From Natronomonas marina (GTDB taxonomy: Archaea > Halobacteriota > Halobacteria > Halobacteriales > Haloarculaceae): a stretch of 64,000 nt of DNA. The position numbers and the translations under genes were made by a program. Shown here in pieces: positions 45,105 through 54,796 of the stretch (its first letter is position 1; the number at the start of each line of letters is the position of its first letter). Below the pieces are notes generated by a model that saw nothing but the letters and a program-made list of their open reading frames with translations, searched no databases and had not been told where the DNA came from. The stretch is taken from positions 3,560,932 through 3,624,931 of the forward strand of contig NZ_CP101154.1 in the NCBI RefSeq assembly GCF_024298905.1, given 5' to 3'.

Positions 45105-45869
45105 ATGTCCCCGACCGTTGCGGCCTGCCAGACGGCCGTCGACGACCTCGACGTCGAGTCGAACCTCGAGACAGTCGTCGCCCGCGTCGAGGCCCTCCCC
45201 GACCGCGTCGACGTGGCCTGCTTCCCGGAACAGGCGCTGACGGGCTTCGTACCGGACGACCGCATCGCCGAGACGGCGCTCGAACGGGACGGTCCCGAAC
45301 TCGACCGCCTGCGCGAGGTCGCCGGCGAGGCCGGCATCGACCTGCTGGTCGGCTACGTCGAGCGCGACGACGCGCTGTACAACGCGGCGGCGTACCTCCG
45401 GGCCGACGGCCCGACGACCGTCTACCGCAAGCGGCACCTCTGGGCCGGCGAGCGCGAACTGCTGGAACCGGGCGAGTCGCTCGTCACGCTGGAGACGCCG
45501 CTCGGCCGGACCGGCCTGTTGACCTGCTACGACCTGAACTTCGTCGCCGAGAGCGCAACGCTTGCCGACAAGCGTGTCGACGCACTCCTGGTCGTCGGCG
45601 CCTGGCCGGCGACCCACAGCGACAACTGGCGGCTCCTGCTGCGGGCGCGCGCGCTGGACGGCGTCCGCTGGACCGTCGGGACCGGGCGGACCGGGCGCCG
45701 CGACGTCGAGGGCGCCCGCGTCACCGACTACGCCGGTCGGTCGCTGGTCGCCCGCCCGGACGGCGGCATCCGGGCCGAGCTCGACACCGACGAACGGGAC
45801 CTCGTCGTCGACCTCGAGGACGGCGTCCTCGAGCGCCAGCGGGACCTGGTCGGCGTCTTCGCCGAGTGA
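45105..45869 (+). CDS. Carbon-nitrogen hydrolase (nitrilase superfamily)
   Basis: 254 residues with the full Glu-Lys-Cys triad: E42 in FPEQALTGF, K109 in YRKRHLW, C141 in LTCYDLNF. The family hydrolyses non-peptide C-N bonds (amides, carbamoyl groups, nitriles). It lies just upstream of the histidine-degradation operon on the same strand, and an amide-hydrolysing role in nitrogen use would fit, but it has its own promoter (GTCTTTTG near 45077, about 28 bases upstream). Confidence 0.9.
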   Translation: MSPTVAACQTAVDDLDVESNLETVVARVEALPDRVDVACFPEQALTGFVPDDRIAETALERDGPELDRLREVAGEAGIDLLVGYVERDDALYNAAAYLRADGPTTVYRKRHLWAGERELLEPGESLVTLETPLGRTGLLTCYDLNFVAESATLADKRVDALLVVGAWPATHSDNWRLLLRARALDGVRWTVGTGRTGRRDVEGARVTDYAGRSLVARPDGGIRAELDTDERDLVVDLEDGVLERQRDLVGVFAE

Positions 45870-45911
45870 CCGGGGACACGCCTTTCAACGGCGGTCCCGA
45901 AGAACTACGGT

Positions 45912-47651
45912 ATGGCAAAGCACGCCACCGGAGAGTCGGGTGGTGACCGCGGCGAACCCAGCGACCAGTGGCGCGACTACCAGGGGGCGCCGACGGGGAC
46001 CGACCGCGAGTGCGACAACTGGCGGGCGGAGGCGGCGCTGCGCCTCCTGAACAACAACCTCGACCCCGAGGTGGCCGAGCGGCCGGAGGACCTCGTCGTC
46101 TACGGCGGCACGGGCCGGGCGGCCCGGTCGTGGGACGCCTACGACGCCATCCTCGAGGAGTTGCGGTCGCTGGACGCCGCCGAGACGCTGCTCGTCCAGT
46201 CCGGCAAGCCCGTCGGGCGCTTCGAGACCGGCGAGGACGCCCCGCAGGTGCTCATCGCCAACTCCAACCTCGTCGGCAGCTGGGACAACTGGGAGCACTT
46301 CCACGAACTGGAGGCCGAGGGGAAAATCATGTACGGCCAGATGACCGCCGGCTCGTGGGCCTACATCGGCACGCAGGGCATCATCCAGGGCACCTTCGAG
46401 ACGCTCGCGGCGCTGGCCCGCCAGGAGTACGGCGAATCCGACCTGGAGGGGCGGGTCGTCGTCACGGGCGGTCTGGGCGGGATGGGCGGCGCACAGCCAC
46501 TGGCCGTGACGATGAACCGCGGCGTCTGCATCGCCGCCGAGGTCGACGAGGCCCGCATCGACCGCCGCATCGAGACCGGCTACTGCCAGGAGAAGACCGA
46601 CGACCTCGGCGTCGCCATCGAGCGGGCCGAGCGAGCGGCCGAGGCCGGTGAACCCTACAGCGTCGGCGTCCACACCAACGCCGCCGACATGCTGGAGGCG
46701 ATGCTCGACAGGGGCTTCGTCCCCGACGTCGTCACCGACCAGACCAGCGCCCACGACGAACTCGAGGGCTACTACCCGTCGGGCTACACCGTCGAGGAGG
46801 CCGACGCGCTCCGGGAGTCCGACCCCGAGACCTACCGCGCCGAGAGCCTCGACACGATGGAGCGTCACGTCGACGCCATCCTCGAACTCCAGGCGCGGGG
46901 CGCCGTCGCCTTCGAGTACGGCAACAACATCCGCGGGCAGGTCCAAGACCACCGCAATCACGAGACGGCGTTCGACTTCCCGGGGTTCGTCCCCGCCTAC
47001 ATCCGCCCGCAGTTCTGCGAGGGGAAGGGCCCGTTCCGCTGGCTCGCGCTGTCGGGCGACCCCGCCGACATCCACCGCACCGACGAGGTCATCCGCGAAC
47101 TGTTCCCCGAGAAGGAGGGCCTCCAGCGGTGGATAGACCTCGCCCAGGAGCAGGTGCAGTTCCAGGGACTGCCCTCGCGGGTCTGCTGGCTCGGGTATCG
47201 AACGGACGACGACGGGATGACGGAGCGCGCCCGCTTCGCGCTGCGCATCAACGACCTCGTCCGCGAGGGCGAGATATCGGCGCCCATCGTCGTCACCCGG
47301 GACCACCTCGACGCCGGCAGCGTCGCGAGCCCCAACCGCGAGACGGAGGCGATGCGGGACGGCACCGACGCGGTCGCCGACTGGCCCATCCTGAACGCGC
47401 TGGTCAACTGCGCGGCCGGCGCCGACATCGTCAGCGTCCACGACGGCGGCGGCGTCGGCATCGGCAACTCGCTGCACACCAACAACCACGTCGTCCTCGA
47501 CGGGACCGATCGGGCCGAGGCGGCCGCCAGCCGGGTGTTCACGACCGACCCCGGGATGGGCGTCATCCGGCACGCCGACGCCGGCTACGAGGAAGCCCTC
47601 GAGGAGGCGCGGGCCTCGGGCGTCCACGTCCCGATGGACGGGGAGGAATGA
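45912..47651 (+). CDS. hutU: Urocanate hydratase
   Basis: 579 residues, the usual length. It converts urocanate to imidazolonepropionate with NAD+ as electrophilic cofactor, the second step of histidine breakdown. Motifs: [35 protein letters not shown], the NAD loop [17 protein letters not shown], and [12 protein letters not shown] containing the conserved Cys. CCTTTCAAC near 45884 is the likely promoter of the whole hut operon. It overlaps hutG by four bases. Confidence 0.97.
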   Translation: MAKHATGESGGDRGEPSDQWRDYQGAPTGTDRECDNWRAEAALRLLNNNLDPEVAERPEDLVVYGGTGRAARSWDAYDAILEELRSLDAAETLLVQSGKPVGRFETGEDAPQVLIANSNLVGSWDNWEHFHELEAEGKIMYGQMTAGSWAYIGTQGIIQGTFETLAALARQEYGESDLEGRVVVTGGLGGMGGAQPLAVTMNRGVCIAAEVDEARIDRRIETGYCQEKTDDLGVAIERAERAAEAGEPYSVGVHTNAADMLEAMLDRGFVPDVVTDQTSAHDELEGYYPSGYTVEEADALRESDPETYRAESLDTMERHVDAILELQARGAVAFEYGNNIRGQVQDHRNHETAFDFPGFVPAYIRPQFCEGKGPFRWLALSGDPADIHRTDEVIRELFPEKEGLQRWIDLAQEQVQFQGLPSRVCWLGYRTDDDGMTERARFALRINDLVREGEISAPIVVTRDHLDAGSVASPNRETEAMRDGTDAVADWPILNALVNCAAGADIVSVHDGGGVGIGNSLHTNNHVVLDGTDRAEAAASRVFTTDPGMGVIRHADAGYEEALEEARASGVHVPMDGEE

Positions 47652-48595
47652 CCCGGTTCTCGCCGTCCCGGCCGTGGGACTCGACCGCGAGCGACCCCAA
47701 CGACGAGACGTTCGGCGACGTCGTCGAGCGGGTGACCGTCCCGAACCTCGAGACCGGCCTCGACGCCGACGTCGTCCTCGCCGGTGAGCCGTTCGACGCC
47801 GCCGTCATCGGCCGCCGCGGCGCCGCCAAGGGTCCGAACGGCATCCGCAACGCCCTCACGGGCGTCAAGACCCACAGTTTCGACGCCGGCCCGCTCGCCG
47901 ACGACCTCGAGGTCGGCGACCTCGGCGACGTCGACGTCTCCTCCATCGACACTCGAGCCATCCAGCGACAGGTCCGGGAGGTGACCGCCGACATCCACGA
48001 CACGGACGCCCTGCCCGTATTCCTCGGTGGCGACAACTCGCTAACCGTCGCCAACGCCGGCCCGCTGGTCGACCGCGGCCGGGTCGGCGTCGTCAACTTC
48101 GACGCCCACCTCGACGTCCGGGAGGTCCGCGAGACGCCCACCAGCGGGACGCCCTACCGGCAACTGTTCGAGGAGGGACTGGACGCCTACGCCTGCGTCG
48201 GCGCCCGCCACCACGAGACCTCGACGGCCTACGCGGAGTACCTCGACGAGCGGGGCGGCGGGGTCGTCACCGCCGAGGCCGTCGGCGACGACCCCGGGGC
48301 CGCCCTCGAGCGCGCGATGGCGGCCGTCGCCGACGTCGAGCACCTGTTCGTCAGCGTCGACTGCGACGTGCTGGACGCGGCGGCCGCCCCCGGCGTGAGC
48401 GCGCCGACGCCGGGCGGCCTGACGACCCGGGAACTGTTCGAACTCGTCCGGACGGTGGCCGACGACGACCGCGTGGCCGGCTTCGAGGTCGTCGAGTGTG
48501 CGCCGCCGCTGGACGAGGGCGACCGCACCGTCGCGGCGGCGGCCCGGACCGTCGCGCACTTCCTCGCGGGCTACGCGGGAGGCGAGGATGACTGA
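47648..48595 (+). CDS. hutG: Formimidoylglutamase
   Basis: 315-residue arginase/ureohydrolase-fold enzyme hydrolysing N-formimidoylglutamate to glutamate and formamide. Mn-site motifs: [11 protein letters not shown] and [15 protein letters not shown]. The first motif, normally GGDHS, reads GGDNS, replacing a Mn-ligating His by Asn, a variant I recall from some HutG enzymes. Starts at an ATGA overlap with hutU and overlaps hutI by eight bases. Confidence 0.93.
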   Translation: MTRFSPSRPWDSTASDPNDETFGDVVERVTVPNLETGLDADVVLAGEPFDAAVIGRRGAAKGPNGIRNALTGVKTHSFDAGPLADDLEVGDLGDVDVSSIDTRAIQRQVREVTADIHDTDALPVFLGGDNSLTVANAGPLVDRGRVGVVNFDAHLDVREVRETPTSGTPYRQLFEEGLDAYACVGARHHETSTAYAEYLDERGGGVVTAEAVGDDPGAALERAMAAVADVEHLFVSVDCDVLDAAAAPGVSAPTPGGLTTRELFELVRTVADDDRVAGFEVVECAPPLDEGDRTVAAAARTVAHFLAGYAGGEDD

Positions 48596-49922
48596 CGCGG
48601 CGCCCGACGCGGTGGTGTACGGCGCCGGCGAACTCGTTGTCGGCCCCGCCGGCGAGGGACCGGCCCCGGCGACCGACGGCTCGCCGCCGGACCCCGACGA
48701 GGTGCTCGACGTCCGCGAGGACGCCGCCGTCGCCATCGTCGACGGCGAGGTGGCCGCCGTCGGGCCGACCGGCGCGGTGACCGACCGCTACCCGCCCGAG
48801 GCGGCCGACACTGCCATCGACGCCGCGGGCCGGGCCGTCCTGCCGGGGTTCGTCGATAGCCACACCCACGCCGTCTTCGCCGGCGACCGCTCCGACGAGT
48901 TCGCCGCGAAACTCCGCGGCGCCACCTACCAGGACATCCTCGCGGAGGGCGGCGGCATCCTTCGGACCGTCCGGGCGACTCGGGCCGCCGACGACGAGGC
49001 GCTGCTGGAGCGCCTGCTCGGCCACCTCGACGCGATGCTCGCCGGCGGGTCGACGACCGTCGAGGTGAAGTCCGGCTACGGACTCGACGTCGAGACCGAA
49101 CTCCGCCTGCTGTCGGTCGTCGAGCGGGCCGACGAGGCCCACCCCGTCGACATCGTGCCGACGTTCATGGGTGCCCACGCGGTGCCCGAGGGCCGCGAGA
49201 CGGCCGAGTACGTCGAGGAGGTCGTCGACGAGCAGGTGCCCGCCGTCGCCGAGCAGGGCGTCGCCGCATTCTGTGACGTCTTCTGCGAGGAGGGGGTCTT
49301 CTCGGTCGAGGAGTCGCGCCGGGTGCTGGAGGCGGGCCGCGAGCACGGCCTCGCGCCGAAGGTTCACGCCGAGGAGTTCGTCAGGCTCGGCGGGGCCCAA
49401 CTCGGCGCGGAGGTCGGTGCCGTCAGCGCCGACCACCTCCTCCACGCGAACGGCGAGGACATCGAGGCGCTCCGGGATGCTGGCGTCGTCCCGGTGATGT
49501 TGCCGGGGACGGCCTTCGGTCTCGGCGGCGACTACGCCGACGCGCGGGCGTTCCGGGACGCCGGCGCGCCGCTGGCGGTCGCCACCGACTTCAACCCGAA
49601 CTGTTACGCGCCGCGGATGGGCTTCGCCGCGACGCTCGCCTGCGTCGAGATGGGGCTGTCGCCCGCCGAGGCCGTCCGGGCCTGCACCCGCGGCGGCGCC
49701 CTCGCGCTCGGGGCGGACCGGGCCTCGGCGTTCCCCGACGGCCCGCCGCTGGACCCGAAGGCGGGGACCCTCGCGGTCGGCGCGCCGGGGGACCTGCTGG
49801 TGCTGGACGCGCCGACCCACGTCCACGTCCCGTACCGCTACGGCGATAACGTCGTCCGGACGGTGCTGAAGGGCGGCCGGCCCGTCGTCGGCCCCGAGGC
49901 CGAACGGGAGGCCGACGCGTGA
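48588..49922 (+). CDS. hutI: Imidazolonepropionase
   Basis: 444 residues, amidohydrolase fold. It opens the imidazolone ring to give formimidoylglutamate. Zinc-site and family motifs are SHTHAVFAGDRSDEF, VKSGYGLD, MGAHAVPEG, SADHLLHANG and TDFNPNCYAPRMG. About 20 extra residues near the N-terminus (AGEGPAPATDGSPPDPD) are specific to this version. Third gene of the hut operon, overlapping both neighbours. Confidence 0.96.
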   Translation: MTDAAPDAVVYGAGELVVGPAGEGPAPATDGSPPDPDEVLDVREDAAVAIVDGEVAAVGPTGAVTDRYPPEAADTAIDAAGRAVLPGFVDSHTHAVFAGDRSDEFAAKLRGATYQDILAEGGGILRTVRATRAADDEALLERLLGHLDAMLAGGSTTVEVKSGYGLDVETELRLLSVVERADEAHPVDIVPTFMGAHAVPEGRETAEYVEEVVDEQVPAVAEQGVAAFCDVFCEEGVFSVEESRRVLEAGREHGLAPKVHAEEFVRLGGAQLGAEVGAVSADHLLHANGEDIEALRDAGVVPVMLPGTAFGLGGDYADARAFRDAGAPLAVATDFNPNCYAPRMGFAATLACVEMGLSPAEAVRACTRGGALALGADRASAFPDGPPLDPKAGTLAVGAPGDLLVLDAPTHVHVPYRYGDNVVRTVLKGGRPVVGPEAEREADA

Positions 49923-51499
49923 CCGTCACCCTCGACGGCGAATCGCTGACGGTCGCCGAGACGGTCGCCGTCGCCCGCGAGGACGCGACCGTCGCCGTGA
50001 GCGAGGCGGCCCGCGAGCGGGTCCGGGCGGCCCGCGAGCGCGTCGAGGACGTGACCGCGGCCGGTGACCCCGTCTACGGGCTCAACACCGGCTTCGGCGA
50101 ACTGGTCGACACGAAGATTCCCGCCGAGCGGGTGCGGGAACTGCAGACGAACCTGCTTCGGAGCCACGCCGCGGGCGGCGGCGACGAGTTGCCCCGCGAA
50201 CTCGTCCGGGCGACGACCGTCACGCGGATCAACGCCCTCCTGAAGGGCTACTCCGGCGTCCGGGAGGTCGTCGTCGACGGCCTGGTCGCGCTGCTGAACG
50301 AGGGCGTCCACCCCGTCGTCCCGGCGCGGGGGAGCCTCGGCGCCAGCGGCGACCTCGCGCCGCTGGCGCATCTGGCGCTCGTGCTCCTCGGCGAGGGCGA
50401 GGCCGACGTCGACCGCGACGGCGAGCGCGAGCGAGTCGACGGCGCGGCGGCCCTCGATTCGGCCGGCCTCGACCCCCTCGAGTTGCGCGAAAAGGAGGGG
50501 CTGGCGCTCATCAACGGTACGCAGGTGACGCTGGGGGCGGCGGCGCTGGCGGTCCACGACGCCGAGCGGCTCTGCCGGGCCGCCGACGCCGCCGGCGCGC
50601 TCACCACGGAGGTGACGATGGGGACGACGGCGGCCTGCGACCCGGCCATCCACGAGTTGCGACCCCACCGCGGGCAGGCGACGAGCGCGGCGACCGTCCG
50701 GGCGCTGGCCGGCGACTCGGAGGTGGTCGATTCGCACCGCAACTGCGACCGGGTGCAGGACGCCTACTCCGTCCGGTGTCTCCCGCAGGTCCACGGCGCC
50801 GTTCGGGACGCCGTCGCTCACCTCCGGGAGGCCGTCGCCGTCGAGTTGAACAGCGCGACCGACAATCCGCTCGTCTTCCCGCGGTCGGCGGTCGACGACC
50901 GCGCGTCCGGCACCGACCGCGCCGGCGTCATCAGCGGGGGGAACTTCCACGGCGAACCGCTGGCGCTCCGCCTGGACTACCTCGTCGGCGCGCTGACCGA
51001 GTTGGCGGCGGTCGCCGAGCGCCGCGTCGACCGGATCCTGAACCCGAATTTACAGGAGCCGCACCTGCCGCCGTTCCTGGCCGACGACACCGGCGTCGAG
51101 TCCGGGCTGATGATAGCCCAGTACGTCGCCGCCGCCCGGCTCAACGAGTGCCGGGCGGTCGGCCGCGCCGTCACCGACAACACGCCCGTCAGCGGCGGCC
51201 AGGAGGACCACGTCAGCATGAGCGCCACGGCGGCGCTGGACGCCCGGCGCGTCCTCGAGGCCGCCCGGTCGGTCGTCGCGGTCGAACTGCTTGCGGCCGC
51301 CGAGGCCGCCGAGTACCTCGACGACGACCTGGCGCTGGGGACGGGGTCGGCGGCCGTCCACGACGCCGTCCGGGGAGTCGTCGCGCCGCTGGAGTCGGAC
51401 CGGCGGCTGGACGGGGACATCGCGTCCGTCGACGCGCTGGTCGCGGAGGGGCTGCTCGAAGAGGCAGTCGCCGAGGCCGTCGAGTGGCCCGGACGCTGA
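49919..51499 (+). CDS. hutH: Histidine ammonia-lyase
   Basis: 526 residues. First step of histidine degradation, histidine to urocanate and ammonia. The autocatalytic MIO cofactor triplet Ala-Ser-Gly is at residues 142-144 in SLGASGDLAPLAH, the catalytic Tyr is Y53 in PVYGLNTGFG, and NLQEPHLPPFL and VSGGQEDHVSMS are also present. GTG 49919 overlaps the hutI stop as GTGA. Last gene of the operon, which lacks any hut regulator or histidine transporter. Confidence 0.97.
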   Translation: MTVTLDGESLTVAETVAVAREDATVAVSEAARERVRAARERVEDVTAAGDPVYGLNTGFGELVDTKIPAERVRELQTNLLRSHAAGGGDELPRELVRATTVTRINALLKGYSGVREVVVDGLVALLNEGVHPVVPARGSLGASGDLAPLAHLALVLLGEGEADVDRDGERERVDGAAALDSAGLDPLELREKEGLALINGTQVTLGAAALAVHDAERLCRAADAAGALTTEVTMGTTAACDPAIHELRPHRGQATSAATVRALAGDSEVVDSHRNCDRVQDAYSVRCLPQVHGAVRDAVAHLREAVAVELNSATDNPLVFPRSAVDDRASGTDRAGVISGGNFHGEPLALRLDYLVGALTELAAVAERRVDRILNPNLQEPHLPPFLADDTGVESGLMIAQYVAAARLNECRAVGRAVTDNTPVSGGQEDHVSMSATAALDARRVLEAARSVVAVELLAAAEAAEYLDDDLALGTGSAAVHDAVRGVVAPLESDRRLDGDIASVDALVAEGLLEEAVAEAVEWPGR

Positions 51500-51521
51500 C
51501 GGGCGCCCGCGAGGACCACGG

Positions 51522-52487
51522 TCAGTCGTCGTTTCGTCGCCGGTCCCGGTCGGCGGGGACGTAGGTCCGGCCGACGCTGCTGCCGCCGAGCCACTCCCCC
51601 AGCGAGAGCTGGCGCTCGAGGCCGCCCTCGCGGGCGGATTCGACCCGCCGTTCGGTCGTCTGGAAGTAGTTCACCACGGTGACGAGCAGGATGCCGCCGG
51701 CGGTGTTGCCGAGCAAGACCGGCAGGACGAAGCCGGCCATCCCCGGAAGAAAGGCCGCCTCGCCGAGGTAGACGAGGTACATCAGTTCCGTGAAAGAGAC
51801 GACGACGTGAAAGAGGTTCCCGAGCGGGATGACGAGGAAGGCGACGTAGACGAGCAGGAACCGGGAGACGCTGTCCCGGACGGAGTAGTCGAGCCAGACG
51901 ACGCCCGCGACGACGAGGCCGGCGAAGGCACCCTTGACGAAGAGGTCCAGCGCCGGCGTGGCGAGACCCTTCTCGGAGAGCGCGACGGCGGCGTCGGCGG
52001 CCGCCGGGTCGAGGACGCCGGTGTAGGCCAGCGCGAGCGCGCCGAGGGCGCCGCCGGCGAAGTTGCCCAGGAGGACGACGAGCCAGGTCCAAAGCAGGGC
52101 GGGAAAGCTCGCCAGCCGTTCGAGCACGAGCGCGACGGGCGGCAGCGTGTTCTCGGTGTAGAGCTGGTAGCCGCCGAGGATGATGTAGATGAACCCGAGC
52201 GGGTAGAGGACGGCGCCCAGGAGGGGATCGTCGGGGTACTTCGCCGTCATCGACGCGTACGCGAGGAAGGTGATGGTGATGGAGAAGCCGGCCGCGAGCG
52301 CGCTGAAGAACAGCTCCCGGGTGCCGGTTCCCATCTCCTCGTCGGCCGCCGCGACGATGCGCTGGAACACCTCGTCGGTCTCGAAGCGGTCCCGGACCAC
52401 GGCGCCGGCGGCGGGCGCGCCGCTGCGGGACCGCTCGACGGCCTCCCGGACCGTCTCGTCGTCGGACTCGGGTGACGAATCGCTCAT
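51522..52487 (-). CDS. Formate/nitrite transporter (FNT) family protein
   Basis: 321 residues with six main membrane helices flanked by long hydrophilic ends. FNT signature-like blocks are TGTRELFFSALAAGF, GAVLYPLGFIYI and the LLGNFAGGALGALALAYT and LLGNTAGGILLVTVVNYF repeats. The pore conducts formate, nitrite, bicarbonate or hydrosulfide. Downstream of (convergent to) the hut operon, whose HutG product formamide can yield formate, so formate export is one possibility (inference). CTCTTTTGACC near 52514 is a leaderless promoter. The FNT His is not clearly assigned by eye. Confidence 0.87.
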   Translation of the reverse strand: MSDSSPESDDETVREAVERSRSGAPAAGAVVRDRFETDEVFQRIVAAADEEMGTGTRELFFSALAAGFSITITFLAYASMTAKYPDDPLLGAVLYPLGFIYIILGGYQLYTENTLPPVALVLERLASFPALLWTWLVVLLGNFAGGALGALALAYTGVLDPAAADAAVALSEKGLATPALDLFVKGAFAGLVVAGVVWLDYSVRDSVSRFLLVYVAFLVIPLGNLFHVVVSFTELMYLVYLGEAAFLPGMAGFVLPVLLGNTAGGILLVTVVNYFQTTERRVESAREGGLERQLSLGEWLGGSSVGRTYVPADRDRRRNDD

Positions 52488-52579
52488 CGGGTCGGACGTG
52501 CGGCCCCACGGTCAAAAGAGTCCTCGCTTCCTCCCCCGAAACCGCCCGAGTTTTGTCGCCGCGCATCGATACGGTTCGT

Positions 52580-53047
52580 ATGACGATCCGGACGGTCGCC
52601 GTCGCGGTCGGACCGGACGACGAAAAGCGGGCCGAGAGCCTCGCGACGGCCGCCATCGAGGTCGCTGGGGGCGCCGAGGCCGTCGTCGTCCTCCTGCACG
52701 TATTCACCGAGTCGGCCTACGAGGAGGGCGTCCGGGAGGCGGGCTACGACCCCGAGGACCCGCCGCCGGCCCACACGCTCGCCTCGCGGCTCCAGGCGGT
52801 CGACGCCATCGCCGCGCTGCTCGAGGCGGCGGGCGTCGAGCACCGCGTCCGCGGCGAGGTCGGCGACGAACCCGAGGGTATCCTCCGGGGCGCCGAGGCC
52901 GTCGGCGCCGACCGCCTCCTCATCGGCGGTCGCCGGCGCTCGCCGACCGGCAAGGCGGTGTTCGGCAGCACCGCCCACCGGGTGCTGATGAACGCCGGCT
53001 GTCCCGTGACGTTCGTCCGGGACGGAGCGAGTGCTGGCGACGAGTAG
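52580..53047 (+). CDS. Universal stress protein (UspA family), divergent member
   Basis: 155 residues starting MTIRTVAVAVGPDDEKRAES. The C-terminal block GGRRRSPTGKAVFGSTAHRV corresponds to the nucleotide motif, with GS(T) and the second Gly kept, while the N-terminal loop lacks the usual PTDGS sequence. Ligand binding is therefore uncertain. GAGTTTTGTC near 52553 gives leaderless spacing. Divergent from the FNT gene with about 90 bp between starts. Confidence 0.8.
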   Translation: MTIRTVAVAVGPDDEKRAESLATAAIEVAGGAEAVVVLLHVFTESAYEEGVREAGYDPEDPPPAHTLASRLQAVDAIAALLEAAGVEHRVRGEVGDEPEGILRGAEAVGADRLLIGGRRRSPTGKAVFGSTAHRVLMNAGCPVTFVRDGASAGDE

Positions 53048-53052
53048 CCCTC

Positions 53053-53162
53053 ATAGTGATTACTGCGAGTCTCTCCCACCGCGATGGTCCGTATCAGTGA
53101 CGGGGGACGCTACGTCGGCGTCTTTCGACACCGTCGCTGAAACTATTCGCAGTAACCACTAT
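53053..53162. repeat. 16-base inverted repeat bounding about 110 bp (MITE-like)
   Basis: ATAGTGATTACTGCGA (53053-53068) is matched at 53147-53162 by its reverse complement with one mismatch (TCGCAGTAACCACTAT). The 78 bp between hold no gene. The right arm touches the stop codon of the AMP-ligase gene. Terminal repeats of this size and the lack of coding are what a miniature transposable element remnant would show; I saw no flanking target duplication. Confidence 0.5.
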
Positions 53163-54637
53163 CAGCCGAAGCGGTCCCGGAGCCTGACCCGGTCGAGCTT
53201 TCCCGTCGCCGTCCGCGGGAACGAGTCGACGAACTCGACGCGGTCCGGTACCTCGTGGCTCTCCAAGCGTCCCTCACAGCGCCGACGGACGTCGGCGGCC
53301 GACACCGACGCCTCGCCACGCGTCTTGACGACGGCCGTCACCGTCGCGCCCCGCACCTCGTCGCGGGTGTCGACGATGGCGACCTGCTCGACGGCGTCGA
53401 TCTCGTGGATGACGCCCTCTATCTCGCGGGGGTAGATGTCGCCACAGCCGGTCGTGAACATGTTCTCGAGGCGGTCGACGACGAAGAGGAAGCCCGCCTC
53501 GTCCATCCAGCCGATGTCGCCGGATTTCAGCCACCGCTGGCCGTCCCGCTCGACGAACTGCTGATTGGTTATTCGCGGCGTGTTGTACCTGGGGGCGACC
53601 GTGTCGCCGCGCCAGAGGAACTCGCCGCGCTCGCCGCGGTCGACGGGGTCGCCGGTCGCGGGGTCCTCGATGCGGACCTCGACGACCTCCCTCGCCGGCC
53701 GGCCGACGCTTCCGGGCTTGCTTCCGCCGGGAGTCGGGCGGTTGAACGCCGCAAGCGGCGTCGTCTCGGTCATCCCGTAGCCCTCCAGCAGTCGGCAGCC
53801 GAACGTCGCCTCGACCTCCCGGATGCGGCGCTCGGGCATCGGCGACCCGCCGACGCCGATCGTCTCGAGGCTGGACACGTCGTAGGCGTCGGGATCGCCG
53901 TCCTCCAGGAGGTCCAGAAGCATCGTCGGGATCAGGAAGGTGTAGGTGACGTCGTGGCGTTCGATCGCCGACAGTGCGGCCTCGACGTCCCACTCCGGGA
54001 GGAGGTGGTTCTCGGCGCCGAGGAGCAAAAACGGGGTCGTCGTGACGTTCAGTCCGGTGACGTGGAAGCACTGACACGCCGTCAGCGCGACGTCGTCGCG
54101 GGTCCACTCCTTGTAGTGTACGAGCGCGCGGGCGTTGGCCGCGAGGTTGCCGTGGGTATGGTAGACGCCCTTGGGGGCGCCCGTCGTCCCGCTGGTGTAC
54201 AGCAGTTCGGCCAGTTCCCCGTCGCGTCTCGGTTCGACGCGGCGGGTCGAGTCACCCTCCGCGAGGAGGTCGGCGTAGGCGACCGTTGGCGTCGCCGTCT
54301 CCCCGGTGTCGCCCCCGCCGTCGGTCACGACGACCGCCGCGCCGCTGTCCCGGATGACGTAGCCCACCTGCTCGTCGGTGAGCCGGGTGTTGACCGGCAG
54401 CGGAACGGCGCCGCGTTTCATCGCGCCGAGATACGTGGCCACGAAGGGGACGCCGTTCGGCACCCGGATGGCGACGCAATCGTCGACGCCGACGTCGCGG
54501 CTCCGCAGACCGGCGGCGACGCGGTCGGCGTCGGTCGCCAGTTCCTCGAAGGACCGCGAACGAGTCCGGTCGGCGACCGCCGTCGCCGTCGGCGCGTTCC
54601 GCGCGGCGGCGTCGACGTGGTTGGCGAAGTTCACCAC
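53162..54637 (-). CDS. AMP-forming acyl-CoA synthetase (class I adenylate-forming enzyme)
   Basis: About 491 residues. Adenylation motif LLYTSGTTGAPKGVYHTH, LLEGYGMTET, and the hinge and C-terminal lysine KSGDIGWMDEAGFL and RTATGKLDRVRLRDRF are all present. It resembles medium/long-chain fatty acid or aryl-acid CoA ligases rather than Acs. Start GTG 54637 (or the next GTG) directly follows GGGGGA, and a TATA-like CTTCAAATA lies about 60 bp upstream, so unlike its neighbours this gene has a short leader. Substrate not determinable; an organic acid degradation role with the adjacent IclR regulator is plausible. Confidence 0.9.
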   Translation of the reverse strand: MVNFANHVDAAARNAPTATAVADRTRSRSFEELATDADRVAAGLRSRDVGVDDCVAIRVPNGVPFVATYLGAMKRGAVPLPVNTRLTDEQVGYVIRDSGAAVVVTDGGGDTGETATPTVAYADLLAEGDSTRRVEPRRDGELAELLYTSGTTGAPKGVYHTHGNLAANARALVHYKEWTRDDVALTACQCFHVTGLNVTTTPFLLLGAENHLLPEWDVEAALSAIERHDVTYTFLIPTMLLDLLEDGDPDAYDVSSLETIGVGGSPMPERRIREVEATFGCRLLEGYGMTETTPLAAFNRPTPGGSKPGSVGRPAREVVEVRIEDPATGDPVDRGERGEFLWRGDTVAPRYNTPRITNQQFVERDGQRWLKSGDIGWMDEAGFLFVVDRLENMFTTGCGDIYPREIEGVIHEIDAVEQVAIVDTRDEVRGATVTAVVKTRGEASVSAADVRRRCEGRLESHEVPDRVEFVDSFPRTATGKLDRVRLRDRFG

Positions 54638-54796
54638 TCCCCCGTTCGTCGTCCCGGTAGAAGTCGGTACTGCCCCGCGTGCGAGGTACGTATTTGAAGG
54701 GTGACGTGTACTTTTTCTGCCCGTTTCGTCCGCGGCGGCGGTCGCCACCACCGACGGGGAACGGAGCGGTTTCTGTCCGGTAATACCAAACAGCGG

